Assembly: GCA_016271365.2 (NCBI GenBank)
Contig: CM057456.1
Location: 1,394,523,501-1,394,587,500 of the forward strand
DNA length: 64,000 bases
Direction: 5' to 3'
DNA from: Neoceratodus forsteri
Taxonomy: Eukaryota > Chordata > Ceratodontiformes > Ceratodontidae
The notes beneath the pieces were generated by a model. The model had not been told where the DNA came from. It was given only the letters and a program-made list of their open reading frames with translations, and searched no databases. A program made the position numbers and the translations under genes. Shown piece after piece: positions 11,230-21,995 of the stretch. Position 1 is the stretch's first letter. Each line of letters begins with the position of its first letter.

Positions 11230-11425
11230 TATCAGAATGATAAAACTGTGTATAGATACTTACATATTTGCTCACTTTATTTTACTATTTTGGAAACATT
11301 GTACTTTTACCCCTTTGTATGTTTTGTCTCCGCTCCCCACTGACGTGGAACCTTTGTAAATGAGCTGTCTGTGCTCAGAGGTATTGTAATCCAAGAAGGA
11401 ATAAATAAATAAAATAAATCTGGGA
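11230..11425 (+). mobile_element. LINE 3' tail fragment
   Basis: The phrase TTTGTAAATGAG, followed within 60 bases by AATAAATAAATAAAATAAA, matches the tails of the L2-like LINEs at 345 and 22,200, here on the plus strand. No coding part remains. Confidence 0.4.
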
Positions 11426-11648
11426 GTGGGATAAAAAATGCTACACTTAAAGTAGTCTTTCATAGCTGAATGGAGTTTACCTGCACATTAACATCTTGTA
11501 AATGCAATTATTTTATGTGACTCCATTCATAGAAAATCTACTGTAAGTCATTCCATGAGTCTTTGTACAATAGTGAATTCCAATTAAATTTAATGGTTCC
11601 TAAAAGCAACTCTTTTACTTCTTTATGGCTAGCAAACCATTAGCTTAA

Positions 11649-12282
11649 AGAGCTGCTGACATGGTCTAGGCAGGCAAAGACATAACAAGGAGTTGCCTGC
11701 CCAAGAAGCTAAGTTCCGTACTTTGGGAATTTTCTTTTTTTCAGTAAATACATAAATATTAACCTTAATCTGCTCAACTCATAAATTCCTTGTACGAGGT
11801 AAGCCAAGGGGCTGTCGAGCGCTGCAGCACCACAACGACTGTAAAATCAGCACTTTGACATGCAGTAGGGAGAGGGGCTGCCGATGTCCTTTCCAGTTAT
11901 TAGTAGGATCTTGGACGGGGTGCTGCCTAAATGTACTAAGATTATCTTTGCTGGGAGTTCTGCATGTTCACCCCATACATGTAGAACTACCAGCAAAGAT
12001 GATCTTAGTACATTTAGACACCCCACCCCCACAATCCTATTAAAAACTACACTGTACATAGAGCGTCTGTAGCCCCATTACTTACTGCACGTCAAAGTGC
12101 TGATTTTAGTAGTGGTGCTACAGAGCTCGGTTGGTACAAGGGGGTTCCGAGCCAAGTAGATTAAGGTAACTATTTATGTAGTTACTGGAAAGAAATTCCA
12201 ATAGTAGCAAATTTAGCTCTTTGGGCAGCAACTCCTTGGCATGAGTTGCCTGCCCAAACTGTAAGAGGGTGTCAGCAAGTCT
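11649..12282. mobile_element. 634-bp palindromic MITE flanked by TTAA
   Basis: Nearly the whole element is one inverted repeat centred at about 11,966. The left arm begins AGAGCTGCTGACA and the right arm ends with the complement of AGACTTGCTGACA; both are flanked by TTAA (11,645-11,648 and 12,283-12,286). Matching inner segments include AAAATCAGCACTTTGACATG with CACGTCAAAGTGCTGATTTT, and CTAAATGTACTAAGAT with GATCTTAGTACATTTAG. TTAA target sites are typical of piggyBac and Kolobok superfamilies; the termini do not start CCY as piggyBac ends do, so Kolobok-like is the better guess. No transposase is present. Confidence 0.75.
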
Positions 12283-12339
12283 TTAAGGCTGTCCTTGGAA
12301 GTATTTTAATTATATTACCCATCTCTCTATACCAGTAAG

Positions 12340-12862
12340 GGGAAACATAGAAATTGTCAGCAGATAAGGACTGCTAGACCCACCTAGTCTGCCCGTAGAC
12401 CCTACCTGTATCTGCAGCCTCTGGTCCTACTTGGTCATTGGCTTTAGCCTCTCCTTCCCATATCTTGGGGTCCCTTATGCCTGTCCCATGCATGTTTAAA
12501 TCCCCCCCACTGTGCTGTCTCCCACCACCTCCTGTGGCAGACTATTCCATGCATCCACCACCTTTTCCATGAAGAAAAACTTCCTCACATGTCCCCTTAT
12601 CCTGCCCCCCCTGTAGTCTTCTATCATGCCCCCTTGTTGTTGTTGTTGTACTTCTGTGCTGAAAGATGTCGTCCCCCCCGCACCTTGTTTATGTCTTTAA
12701 GATACTTGAAGGTTTCTATCATGTTTCCCTGCTTTCCTTTCCTCCAGCGAGTACATATTGGTGTATTTTAATCTCTCTCCTCATATGTTTTCTGGTGCAA
12801 TCCAGGTACCATCTTAGTCATCCTTCTCTGAGCTGCCTCCACACTGTCTATGTCCTGAAGAC
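12340..12862 (-). mobile_element. CR1 LINE, 3' fragment
   Basis: On the minus strand, about 12,862-12,710 encodes the C-terminal CR1 reverse transcriptase pattern (EAAQRRMTKMVPGLHQKTYEERL). The 3' untranslated part runs down to TTTCTATGTTTC near 12,343, the CR1 octamer-type terminus. It is 5' truncated, as most CR1 copies are. Confidence 0.75.
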
Positions 12863-13129
12863 GTGCCATTGTGAGATCTGATAGGTGATGGGATGGGAGT
12901 GGGCAGACCCCAGCCCCACACACATGCTACAAGGAAACGACTTGCTTTGCTGCCACAAAAGTGTATTATCCAATTCACAGGTTGGCTTGGCTGAGCTGCT
13001 GACTGCACACACATCTGGTCAGTTTTCACTGTCCCATAGGAACCCATCTGACTGATAGCAGCACTGTATGCACCAGATGAGAGGTAAACATTTGTCAGAT
13101 TACGTTTTTTTTTTGTATTTTCTATTTTT

Positions 13130-13690
13130 GCACCTCCCCGTGCGTCTTGGCCGGCCTCTCCTTCGGGCCACCTAGGACCTCGTCCCAGGCAACCCCTGCC
13201 GGCCCATACTGCAGCCCCCTCCCAGGGTAAGCCAGTGTAACCCTTCGTTGGGTGGGTCCTCTGCTTCCAGGAAGAATGAGCCTCTCGACCTTACCTGCAT
13301 GGCCCTGGGTGCTGCTGAGGTCGGTCCCGGCTGTCTGGGGGCTCCATGGGGGTGAGGGTCCGGTGGCCGTCATCTGGTCAGCTGAGACGCCATTGTCCTT
13401 ATTTTCTCTTCCCCACCCCTCAAGTTCTCGGCCTTGAGTGGGTGGCGTCCTCGGGCAGGGGAATGCAGGAAACATGTCAGTTCCTCACATCCCACAAGTA
13501 TGCACCCAATCTGCCCAGAGGTGCCCAGGCAGTACCCACCCCCCGAGAGGGAAGCATCCAATGGACGCTTGTACATCCCCTCCCCACTGGACTATGCTCC
13601 TTGTACCCGGGCTCAGGGCACGAACCTGGGTCGCCAGTGTGCCGAGCAAACCCCTTTGCTCGGTGCCACGGAGCCGGCTAGATGACATTC
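13130..13690 (-). mobile_element. G+C-rich SINE-like repeat with tRNA-type head
   Basis: Read on the minus strand from 13,682, the sequence starts GCCGGCTCCGTGGCACCGAG and reaches CTGGCGACCCAGGTTCGTGCC about 45 bases on, resembling pol III A and B boxes. A similar head is seen at 42,556. The following 450 bases are G+C-rich and non-coding; a short A-rich stretch lies at 13,690-13,708, next to the head. The body boundary is uncertain. Confidence 0.4.
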
Positions 13691-13709
13691 TTTAAAAATA
13701 AAAAAAATG

Positions 13710-15102
13710 CTCTTACTCCATTACTGTAGGTTTATTGTAGGTATTAAAGGCATTATTTTGTGGTGTAATGTGTTGGGTACGTGTAGTATGTGAAATTCCT
13801 TTTTTAAAACTAATGTTTAAAACTGGCTTTTTCGGATGGGTACAGTTTTCTACAGTAAATGAAGTAAAGCATTGATTGTAAAATCTGAGAGAAGCTTTTT
13901 ATCTTGTCTGGAGGCAGGGAGAGACTTGAGTTCATAAATGGCATTCAGTAACATATTTATTTTCATATGTTTCTAGGTACTATTAGTGCAATGATGAGAA
14001 CTGTCAGTACAGGCACTAGTATTCTTGGAATGAAGCACTACCCCCGAATGTTGATTTACTGTGATTGCTTGGAACTTCCGTTCCATTTGGCCTTATTTAA
14101 ACACTTAGGAATTCAGAAATTAGCGTGTACATAGAATGGGGTACTTCCCTCACTTTCAGGAAGTTTTTACTGGGCTTGTATCCTGACAGAAATAATCTGA
14201 ATTACTAAGAATTGCACAAATTATAACTATTATGGAATATAATTAGTTTTTTATATAAATCTGCCATTTTAGGTGCCCCAAACCACCCTTATTATTAAGC
14301 CTTTGGAGGTCATGGTTAAAGCTCAGGGTCTGACTCCAGTCCAAACGCCCTGTTTTTCTGGATCAGTTTATGTTCCTGCATGCTGTTGTACGCTCTGCAG
14401 GGCCAGGTACTGCTGGGGGTGAGGGTGGGGGGTATTAACTTTCACAGAAACATATGGAAGGCATGTACAACTGCAATACCAACAGCGAACTTTCGGCATT
14501 GACAAATGCTTGTTATTCAGCCTTATTACTGAAACTAAAAGGACACACTTCCTGACTGGCTCTTTACTACAGCAGCCCCTACAGGACAAACTAGTAAAGC
14601 ACACTTCTATATATTACAGTACCTCTAGAAGGAAAAGTAAGGACAGGACAGGGCTGGGTTGCGATTAGCGCACAGATCCATGGGCCTCTGCGGGTACTGG
14701 GTCTAGGAGAATGAGTAATCTCAATGATAAGCCAAGGTCCCAGGCCCCCCGCCATCTGGTGCCCTAGCCACTATGTCTGTCTATGGAGTAAAAGACTTAG
14801 TGACTGTTAAAAAAAAAAAAAATTAGTAATGTCTCTGTATGGATAAGCTGCCCCTAAGTATTTGCTGTTTGAGAACCCTGTAAGGATTATGAAACAGACA
14901 TAATTTGTTGAGATGCCTGACTTTACAGATGAAATGTATCTTTACCCCTGCCCTTGGGTTGTCTGCAGCCCCAGCCTAAATAAACACTTTGAACCTGTTG
15001 GGATAACATCCCCTACATGAAACCTGGACTTTTCTGCCCTTGGAAAGTGTAATTGAAATGGCTTCATCTGGAAATCCTCTGTATCATGTATTGTACTGGT
15101 GT
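13710..15102. other. no recognised feature
   Basis: A+T-rich, apparently unique DNA. No homologous frame, inverted termini or tandem array was seen. Confidence 0.45.
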
Positions 15103-15110
15103 ACTAATAA

Positions 15111-15940
15111 TAGGGTTGCCACCTTTGGATGAGGCAAAAAACGGATCCTAAGCTCCGCCCCTAGCCCCACCCCTTTTCATGACTCATCATGCACTGTTCC
15201 TCCAATAAAAGAACAATTAAAGCAGCAGTGAAATACAAATGTTAAGATACTGTACTGTGCCTGTTAAAGTTACTTTCCCAGGTTCTTCCTAATTATGTAT
15301 GTTTTTATTTATTTATTGACATTGGTTAACCAGATAAACATACAGAGATAAAAGAAATCTCATTTACAGATATGATCTGGGGGAGACATGGGAAATACTG
15401 TAAATAGCATACAACAGTATACGTACTTTATATATTTTTCTGCCTCCATTTCCTGTTCTTGTCCACAGTACTATTTCAAAGCCAAAGAAGTGACCATACT
15501 TTTTTCTTGTGGGGAAAAATAATTTAAAACATTTAAAAATGCCTAAATTCTGTTAGAGATGAAAATATTTACTAGCAAATGAAAGTGGAGGACTGCTGGC
15601 TCTGTTACTGTTACAAAAGGTGGGGGCAACTGTGCTGCTATGCCACTTTAAGATGCAGTGGAAAGATTAGGTTAAGTAAGAGCTAATGGTGTTAATGGCC
15701 ATACTTTACACCTCCCAGGGTGACTGCATTCACAAACAAAAGGCTAAACTGACAACAGAACTTGTTTGTAACCTGGACATGTAGCTGAAACAATGAGTGA
15801 TTTGACAAAATGTGTTTCAAAAGTATGTGAGCACTCAAAATGGCTCAAAAACCTGATCAGCACAGAGCAAAACCGGATTACCTGATAGGGACCCTGAAAA
15901 CCTGATCACCAGGTAAAAAACCTGACAGGTGGCAACCCTA
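15111..15940. mobile_element. non-autonomous hAT element (830 bp)
   Basis: The termini TAGGGTTGCCACCT and AGGTGGCAACCCTA are exact inverted repeats. They are flanked by the identical 8-mer ACTAATAA at 15,103-15,110 and 15,941-15,948, the hAT target-duplication length. The interior has no transposase. Confidence 0.92.
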
Positions 15941-16034
15941 ACTAATAATATACTCATGAGATCAGGTTCAGTGAATTGCTGTGGTTGGATTTTATTAACT
16001 TTCTGTTCAATTAATTATTTGTGGGGCTACATCC

Positions 16035-16145
16035 CCAGATTCCATTTACCTTTGTGGAGCAGCTGGTAGCGCAACCGGAATGGTATTGTGGGTGACCTGG
16101 GTTCAAGTCCCAGCTGAGGCACTTACTTCTTTCTCTCTTCTGTTT
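16035..16145 (+). mobile_element. tRNA-derived SINE head, copy A
   Basis: GTGGAGCAGCTGGTAGCGCAAC (A-box region) is followed 40 bases on by GGTTCAAGTCC, an almost perfect B box. TGAGGCA follows, which can pair with the start as an acceptor stem. The tail TTACTTCTTTCTCTCTTCTG is shared with copy B. It is read as a SINE, not a tRNA gene, because a second diverged copy with the same non-tRNA tail lies 210 bases away. Confidence 0.7.
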
Positions 16146-16245
16146 GTATGAGTTCCATAAATATACACACTGCACTATTGTGATTGAAAATGTAATTATT
16201 TATGCAACACCAGGTTGTGCATTAGAGAAAGAGTATGGTGCCTTG

Positions 16246-16361
16246 GCACACCAGATTCCAGTTGCCTTGGTGGTGCAGCTGGTAGTGCAACTTCAACAGT
16301 GTTCCAGTTGGCCTGGGTTCAAGTCCCAACTGAGGCACTTACTTCTTTCTCTCTTCTGTTT
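16246..16361 (+). mobile_element. tRNA-derived SINE head, copy B
   Basis: GCCTTGGTGGTGCAGCTGGTAGTGCAAC and GGTTCAAGTCCCAACTGAGGCA give an A box, a B box and a pairable acceptor stem. The tail is the same as in copy A. About 100 bases of other sequence separate the two, so this is either two insertions or a local duplication. Confidence 0.7.
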
Positions 16362-16838
16362 GTGGGCAAAAGTTGTTTGCTCACCCCTTTTGATATGCAT
16401 CCCTGCACTGGCCTGCAGAGCATCTGCACTCCTGGGAGGTCACACAGCCAAGTCAGTAGTTTGGTGTGAGTTCCCCTCCCTGAATGTGAACTGGTGCCAT
16501 CTAGATCCCTAGGCCAGGAAGGGGGCTTACATATTCCATTGCATGTTCCTGGCCATTTTTCTTTTTTTACCCTAGCTTTTGCCCTTTGCTCCCTGTTTGT
16601 GGTATACTCCTGACAACGTTTGCATTTGTAATCAGTGCCTTAGATCAGGCTTTCATGTATGTTTATGCTGTTGTTCTGTATTGTGACCTCCTAGGTCATG
16701 TTTCAAAATAGTCATCTGATTATCTAGTACACTTGTAATAGCTTAGATAGACTGACTGTTCTACCAAGAGAATATGGACAGCCTAAGAGTTTTACTGAAT
16801 TCACAAAATAATTATTTAAGGACGCAGATTCGAGACCC

Positions 16839-16858
16839 AGAGTAGGTAGGTAGGTAGG
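16839..16858 (+). repeat. (GTAG)n microsatellite
   Basis: About four tandem GTAG/TAGG units. The last overlaps the target duplication of the hAT element that follows. Confidence 0.85.
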
Positions 16859-16860
16859 AG

Positions 16861-17551
16861 CCAAGGGTGTAGCTACTGATACTCCAAGTAAGCCATGGTT
16901 TACCAAGTTAGTAGCAGGGGGTAGCAAACAAGCTGGTCAGCATTGCTGTGCCCTCTAGTCCATTGTATTTAAATTCCTTTGTTTGGCTTCACAGGCTTTT
17001 TCTTTTCTCTTTCAGCTTTGTTTTGGAGGTGCATTGCAGAGTGGACCATGAATGTTGAAGCTGAAGGTCTCAATTAGGTCCACATGGTCCGCCTGCATAG
17101 TGGCATCTGGTTGGGGTGGGTGGCAAGTCTTGTGCTGTGAGTTTAAATGCCCCAGCAAAGTTAGAAGCTATACTATTAGCTCAACTGTACTGGGAGTGAG
17201 ATAAGCAGTAAAAGAACTGAGGAGCAGCAGATGGAAGAACAGACTAAGAGCCAGCTAAAAGAATGAAGACTTCATGTGAAGTGGCAAGTGGAGCAAATCT
17301 GCCTACCTGCAGGGGAAAGAGAAAACATTTTTGCCATGGTCTTGGACTCATGGTGCAGTCAGTGGCGTTTACCAGCGGGCAGAAAGCATCACACTAACAG
17401 CACAGACAGACAGCAGGTCTAGTGTGGGAATCATCTGATTGGAGCTAGGAACCTTGGACTTGAGTCGGGGGGGGAACAATAACAACAGTGGGGGAGGGGG
17501 TAGCAGTGTGGCAGGTTGGTGTACGAATCTGAAATGCCTGGCTACACCCCT
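16861..17551. mobile_element. non-autonomous hAT element (691 bp)
   Basis: The left end CCAAGGGTGTAGCTACTG and right end GCCTGGCTACACCCCT are imperfect inverted repeats. The 8-mer GGTAGGAG lies at 16,853-16,860 and again at 17,552-17,559. CAGGGGTGTAGC-type ends are typical of hAT. No transposase was found. Confidence 0.85.
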
Positions 17552-17559
17552 GGTAGGAG

Positions 17560-18793
17560 CTGCCAGAGAAATATAGGGTAGCCCCTGCAGTGATAAAAAG
17601 ACTAGATTCAGCATTCATAATTATACCACATTAGAGATTAGCAGTTTTAAATGTTTGGTTGCAAAATACGCTGTGAGCATATCATTAATTAAAGACAGTG
17701 GGATGCAGCACAGGGGGAAGTGGAAGGGACTCCTAGCCCTGTTATTTCTCTCACACACACAGTTTTACATATATTTTTGATGGAAAAATATAGTATTTAT
17801 AGTAAAGTAGTGAAATGGTAAGATTGATGGCCAGTGAGCTATTAACTGATTGCCCTGGCTACCATGGCTAATTTTACAAGCACTGGTAGCCCAGTAAGAA
17901 TTTGGACTGCTTGAGTTGCCTGTGGTGATTTTTGTAGTAAAATACTTATTTAATATTTATTCAGTCGCTCCTGTAATGTTAGCTGCTGTGTGGTTAAGTT
18001 TTAGTAATGCAGATTGGCAGTTGCAGGCACTACAGGCGCCAAAAACTGAGAGAGAGGGGAAAGTGAGAGACCAAGCATCGCTCCCACAACAGAGCGCTTC
18101 TCACTCAGTCAGGAATCCTTGGGTCTGCCTTGGGCGGCCGTCTCACTCTGAAGCTGTATGGAAGCTAGGCTTTGGCCTAGAAGGACACTCCTGCTACTCG
18201 AAGTGCTGAGAGGTAGACGCATGATGCACTCCTCTCGAGGCAGGATCAACCAGATAAAACAATTCCCTATTTATTAGTTGGCAAGCGAAAAGCATTAGGG
18301 GATGTTGTTTTAGGGACTGGCTTCTACTGAATAAATAAATAAAATGTAAGAGGAGCACAGTCTGGAAATCAGGGCTCTGGAAGCCCACACTCAGTAAAGA
18401 ATGCATACACTGTAAATAGGAGCCCACAGGGAGCCATTTTGTGCATTTAGGGTGTGACTGTGGCACGGGAGCTCAAGGCTTCATGCACATGGAAAATACA
18501 CATAAATTGATTAAATAAATAAAGTAAAAGGCATATGGGGGCTAAAGGAGTCCTGGGCACAACACATTATTATCAAAAAGTTCCAAAAGTACAAAGAAGC
18601 TAAAATGGAGCACTTTGACTCAGACACTGTCAAAGTTAAAGCCAGTCATGCTACAATACATTTGTCATTTTCAGCATCATGTTGCCAAGCCGATTTTTTT
18701 ATAGAAATGAACCAGACTTGGCACATACATTCCTTAGCGTGTACTACACATGAGAAAATTTGTTTTATATATCTAATGTGTAAAATAGAGGCA
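17560..18793. other. no recognised feature
   Basis: A+T-rich DNA with scattered AATAAATAAAT tails (18,330 and 18,515) that may be old LINE ends. No supportable gene. Confidence 0.4.
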
Positions 18794-18801
18794 TCACTAA
18801 C

Positions 18802-20342
18802 GGGTCGATCTTAACATTGTTTTACTAGCCCAAACCCTAGTGCAAATTGACCAGGCTAGTGCAGCTAACTCTGTACTTGTCCGTTTCGACTAGTGCAGAT
18901 TTTCATGGCTGTTAATGAAGTTAAAAAAGTCTCTACTTTAGCAGGCTCTAGTGCTCATGCTAATCTCTCTCAATGTTCCAGATGGCCTGGTGTGATTAAC
19001 AGCTCATTAAGAGCTGCAGTTATCTGGCAGTTCAAGAGGGGGATCCCACAAAAGACTGGATGTGAGTCATTATCACTCCACTGTTAGGACTTTCAGCTAT
19101 TGTCCAGAGTGTGATCAAAGGTAGAGTGCTGTTAAAAGTCACTAGCTTCTAGTTTTCTGAATGTGTCTCTAACAATTTGTCCCATATTATTAAGACCAGT
19201 GCCCTTCATTCCCCTACATTTTGAATGTCTGTATCCAACATTTCAGTGACAAAACGCAAGGAGGTATACAGGATCAGCCCTGCAGGTGGTGGGTTTTATC
19301 CCAGCCTCACCATAACATCCCTCTCCCTCCAAATCTCTTAACTATGTTGTTTCCCTGGACGCCACTGCAGACCAGAGTTTGTCTCTGAAATGACCATCCA
19401 CAGATCCATAGCTGCCATTAGTGGCAAATGTAGGGGATCCCCAGCTCTTCTAAATGGACCATGCCAGCATCACCATCCATACAGTCCCACCCTAATCCCA
19501 CCCAGCATGTCCTTTCATCCTAAAAACAATGCTTTGAATCATGTATGGTACAAAAATAAACCTTAATAAAATACGTAATTTGAAAGGTTAAAATAGGCAT
19601 TCCTGGGGTACATAGATCATCCTATATAGAAATAGAGATAGGATAGCATCATACCTGTGTACTGTTTCCCCTTGGCTGATAAAAGGACAATATTTTAATA
19701 AAATCTGTCATTGTTGGGGCACAGCATATTAAAACCAGTGCTTTTAAAAATAAAAATGTCATAGTTTTCTATTTCCCAAGCCCCTTAGGTTTGCGTAGCC
19801 ACCACCACAGAGAAATCTTAAATGTGCTCCTGGCTCAGTTGAGACAGTACAAAAACTTTCAGAAGTGCAGGTCTCCAGTTGACTATAGGGTGTGGGGGAT
19901 GAGAGTGTCTTTCTCTGCCTGACTCTTTTCGTTGCCTTGTGGGTGGTGGTGACAGTGTGGTGAGATGCATGATGATGTCAGCTACTGTGGGAACAGAGCT
20001 AGGACTGCTTGATTTATCATTTGCTGTTGTGATGTCCTCTGGTTTGGTGGTGGGGGGGCAGAAAGAGGAAGAGAGGATGCCATGGTATAAAACAATGGGG
20101 GGGGGGCTCACCGTGTGTGATGGCATTGCAGTTTTTTCTTTTCTGCTGGGGAGCTGGAAGCAATGTGGGAGCAGGATAAATGTGTAATAATAAGAATATT
20201 TCTTGACTTGCATTGTTTCCTGTATGAGTGATCCAATTTACCATTATAATTAAGGGCTAGTGCAACCATCTACGGGCTAGTGCAATTTTGAATCAACTTG
20301 CCCTGCTGGCTAGTGCAAGAAAATGTTAAGGTTGACCCCTGG
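18802..20342. mobile_element. hAT-like element without transposase (1.54 kb)
   Basis: The left end GGGTCGATCTTAACATTG and right end AATGTTAAGGTTGACCCCTGG are inverted repeats, followed inward on both sides by repeated CTAGTGCAA words in opposite orientation. The 8-mer TCACTAAC occurs at 18,794-18,801 and 20,343-20,350. Short frames inside (for example minus strand 20,213-19,818) are not recognisable as a transposase. Confidence 0.82.
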
Positions 20343-20595
20343 TCACTAACCTTGAAAGGGAGAGTGGGTCCTGAGAGAAGCTAATCAATGCAAGCAGTTA
20401 CACTGGAGGTGGGGCTTAGCATGTGAAAATGAATATACAATGTCTGAGTGAAAAAACTGTTGTGGTCAGCACAGTTAAAGGGAAAACAAATATTTTGACT
20501 GAAAAAGAATAGGAAAGTGTTCAGAAGGGATTCTTTAAGTACTTTAGTGATAGAAGAACAGTAGTCTGAGCGACTCTGCTTTCCTAGGGGCTACT

Positions 20596-21363
20596 TGTCA
20601 TTGAGGCACAAGTCAGGAAGCATAGGATGACCAGGAGCAGTTGTAAAATTCGCAGTTAGTGTTTTATTATTAGTAATAACAGCAAAATAAAAATTTAAAC
20701 TTATTCAGCATAACTATTTTCAATGGCAGTACAAACATAGAAAACAGAGTTCTTCTGAATTTTTTCTTCTCAATTTTAAATGTCAGTCTCTGTCTCTCTT
20801 CCTCTCTCGTGCAAAACATGGCAGCTCTTTTTATAAGTCTGTGCCTGGGAAACTTTTTAAGAAAACAGCATGCTTCTCACACAATGTTCTTGCAGGTGCA
20901 GCAAAAAGAACATAATGACCCAGAATTGGCCTGTTGTTTACAACTGCAAAGGACTTAAAAACTGCATCTCAGGTCAACCCCTTGGATTACAAATATCTGT
21001 GCAATAATTTCAAACTACATACAGTTTTAGCTTTGCAATCATTTCAACAGTATAACCAAACACAGTTTTAAACAAAGGGATCCCAGTATCAGTGACATTT
21101 CCACATAAAGGTTCACATATATTTTTATACCCGCAGATATGCAAGGGGGAGGAATACAGACAGAAATAGCAAGTGAAGGCAGAGAGAAAGCGAGAGGTGG
21201 AGAATTGCGAAAGCGTCTGAGTTATCAGTTGCTAGGTCTCACAAAAAAATTTGGTTGCACAACCTGACAGAGAAGAGACAGAAAAGGAGAGGATAGAACA
21301 GACCATTTTTTTAAACTCTTTCTGAATAACAAATGGGACATGGCCTCATTCAACCCTGTCACA
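20596..21363 (-). repeat. gypsy 3' LTR (complete)
   Basis: In sense orientation it starts TGTGACAGGG directly after a polypurine tract (AAAGAGGGGGG, 21,366-21,376 on the plus strand) and ends ATGACA. A TATAAAAAGAGC box lies at about 20,830. About 355 bases match the right-hand copy. Confidence 0.85.
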
Positions 21364-21376
21364 TACCCCCCTCTTT
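21364..21376 (-). other. polypurine tract
   Basis: The minus-strand run AAAGAGGGGGGTA lies immediately upstream of the 3' LTR. This is the plus-strand primer site expected for an LTR retrotransposon. Confidence 0.8.
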
Positions 21377-21509
21377 AAGAGGGAACCTGTTTTAAAAAAC
21401 AGGGTTCCAAAACTTTCTTGAAATTTTCCTTTAACATTACAGTAGCTTATAATCTTTACAGTTCAGTGCATATGCAGCATAGCAAACAGAAGTTTCAACT
21501 CACATTTTT

Positions 21510-21995
21510 TCAACCTTCGGAATTCTCAATTCCTGAGCCAAATCTTGATAGAAAATCAGCATTAACGTTCTCTTTCCCAGATGTGTGCATCACTTTAAAT
21601 TTAAATGGCTGTATTGCCAGGTACCACCATGTGATTCTAGCATTGTTATCCTTCATTTGGTTAAGCCAACAGAGAGGATTGTGATCTGTTACACGTACAA
21701 AGTTGGCTCCTAGTAAATAGAACTTAAAGGATTCCATGGCCCACTTTGCTGCAAGGCATTCCTTTTCAATGGTGGAGTACCTTTTCTCTCTGTTGTGCAG
21801 TTTCCTACTTATGTATAGAATAGGATGTTCTTTCCCAACTAGATGCTGACTCAAGGCTGCACCTAGGCCAACCTCTGATGCATCAGTCTGTAACAGAAAT
21901 TGTTTCTCAAAGTCTGGGCTTCTTAAAACAGAAGCTGAACATAATGTAGCCTTGATGGTTCGAAAAGCCTCATCACACACTGGGGTAAATTTCAC
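21510..21995 (-). pseudogene. gypsy RNase H domain
   Basis: A 161-codon frame carries the RNase H core: the catalytic Asp in LLQTDASEVGLGAALSQ, the Glu helix in YSTIEKECLAAKWAM, the DHNPLCWL segment and the LSRF terminus. It is the last pol domain, ending about 150 bases before the polypurine tract. The reverse transcriptase that should be joined to it lies immediately upstream but in other frames. Confidence 0.88.

Noticed and set aside
16246..16345. Possible functional tRNA gene
   Set aside because: The A and B boxes and acceptor stem are tRNA-like, but the middle is not a clean anticodon arm and the copy shares a SINE tail with its neighbour.
19818..20213. 131-codon minus-strand frame inside a hAT element, considered as transposase
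   Set aside because: No BED finger, catalytic motif or dimerisation-domain pattern is visible.
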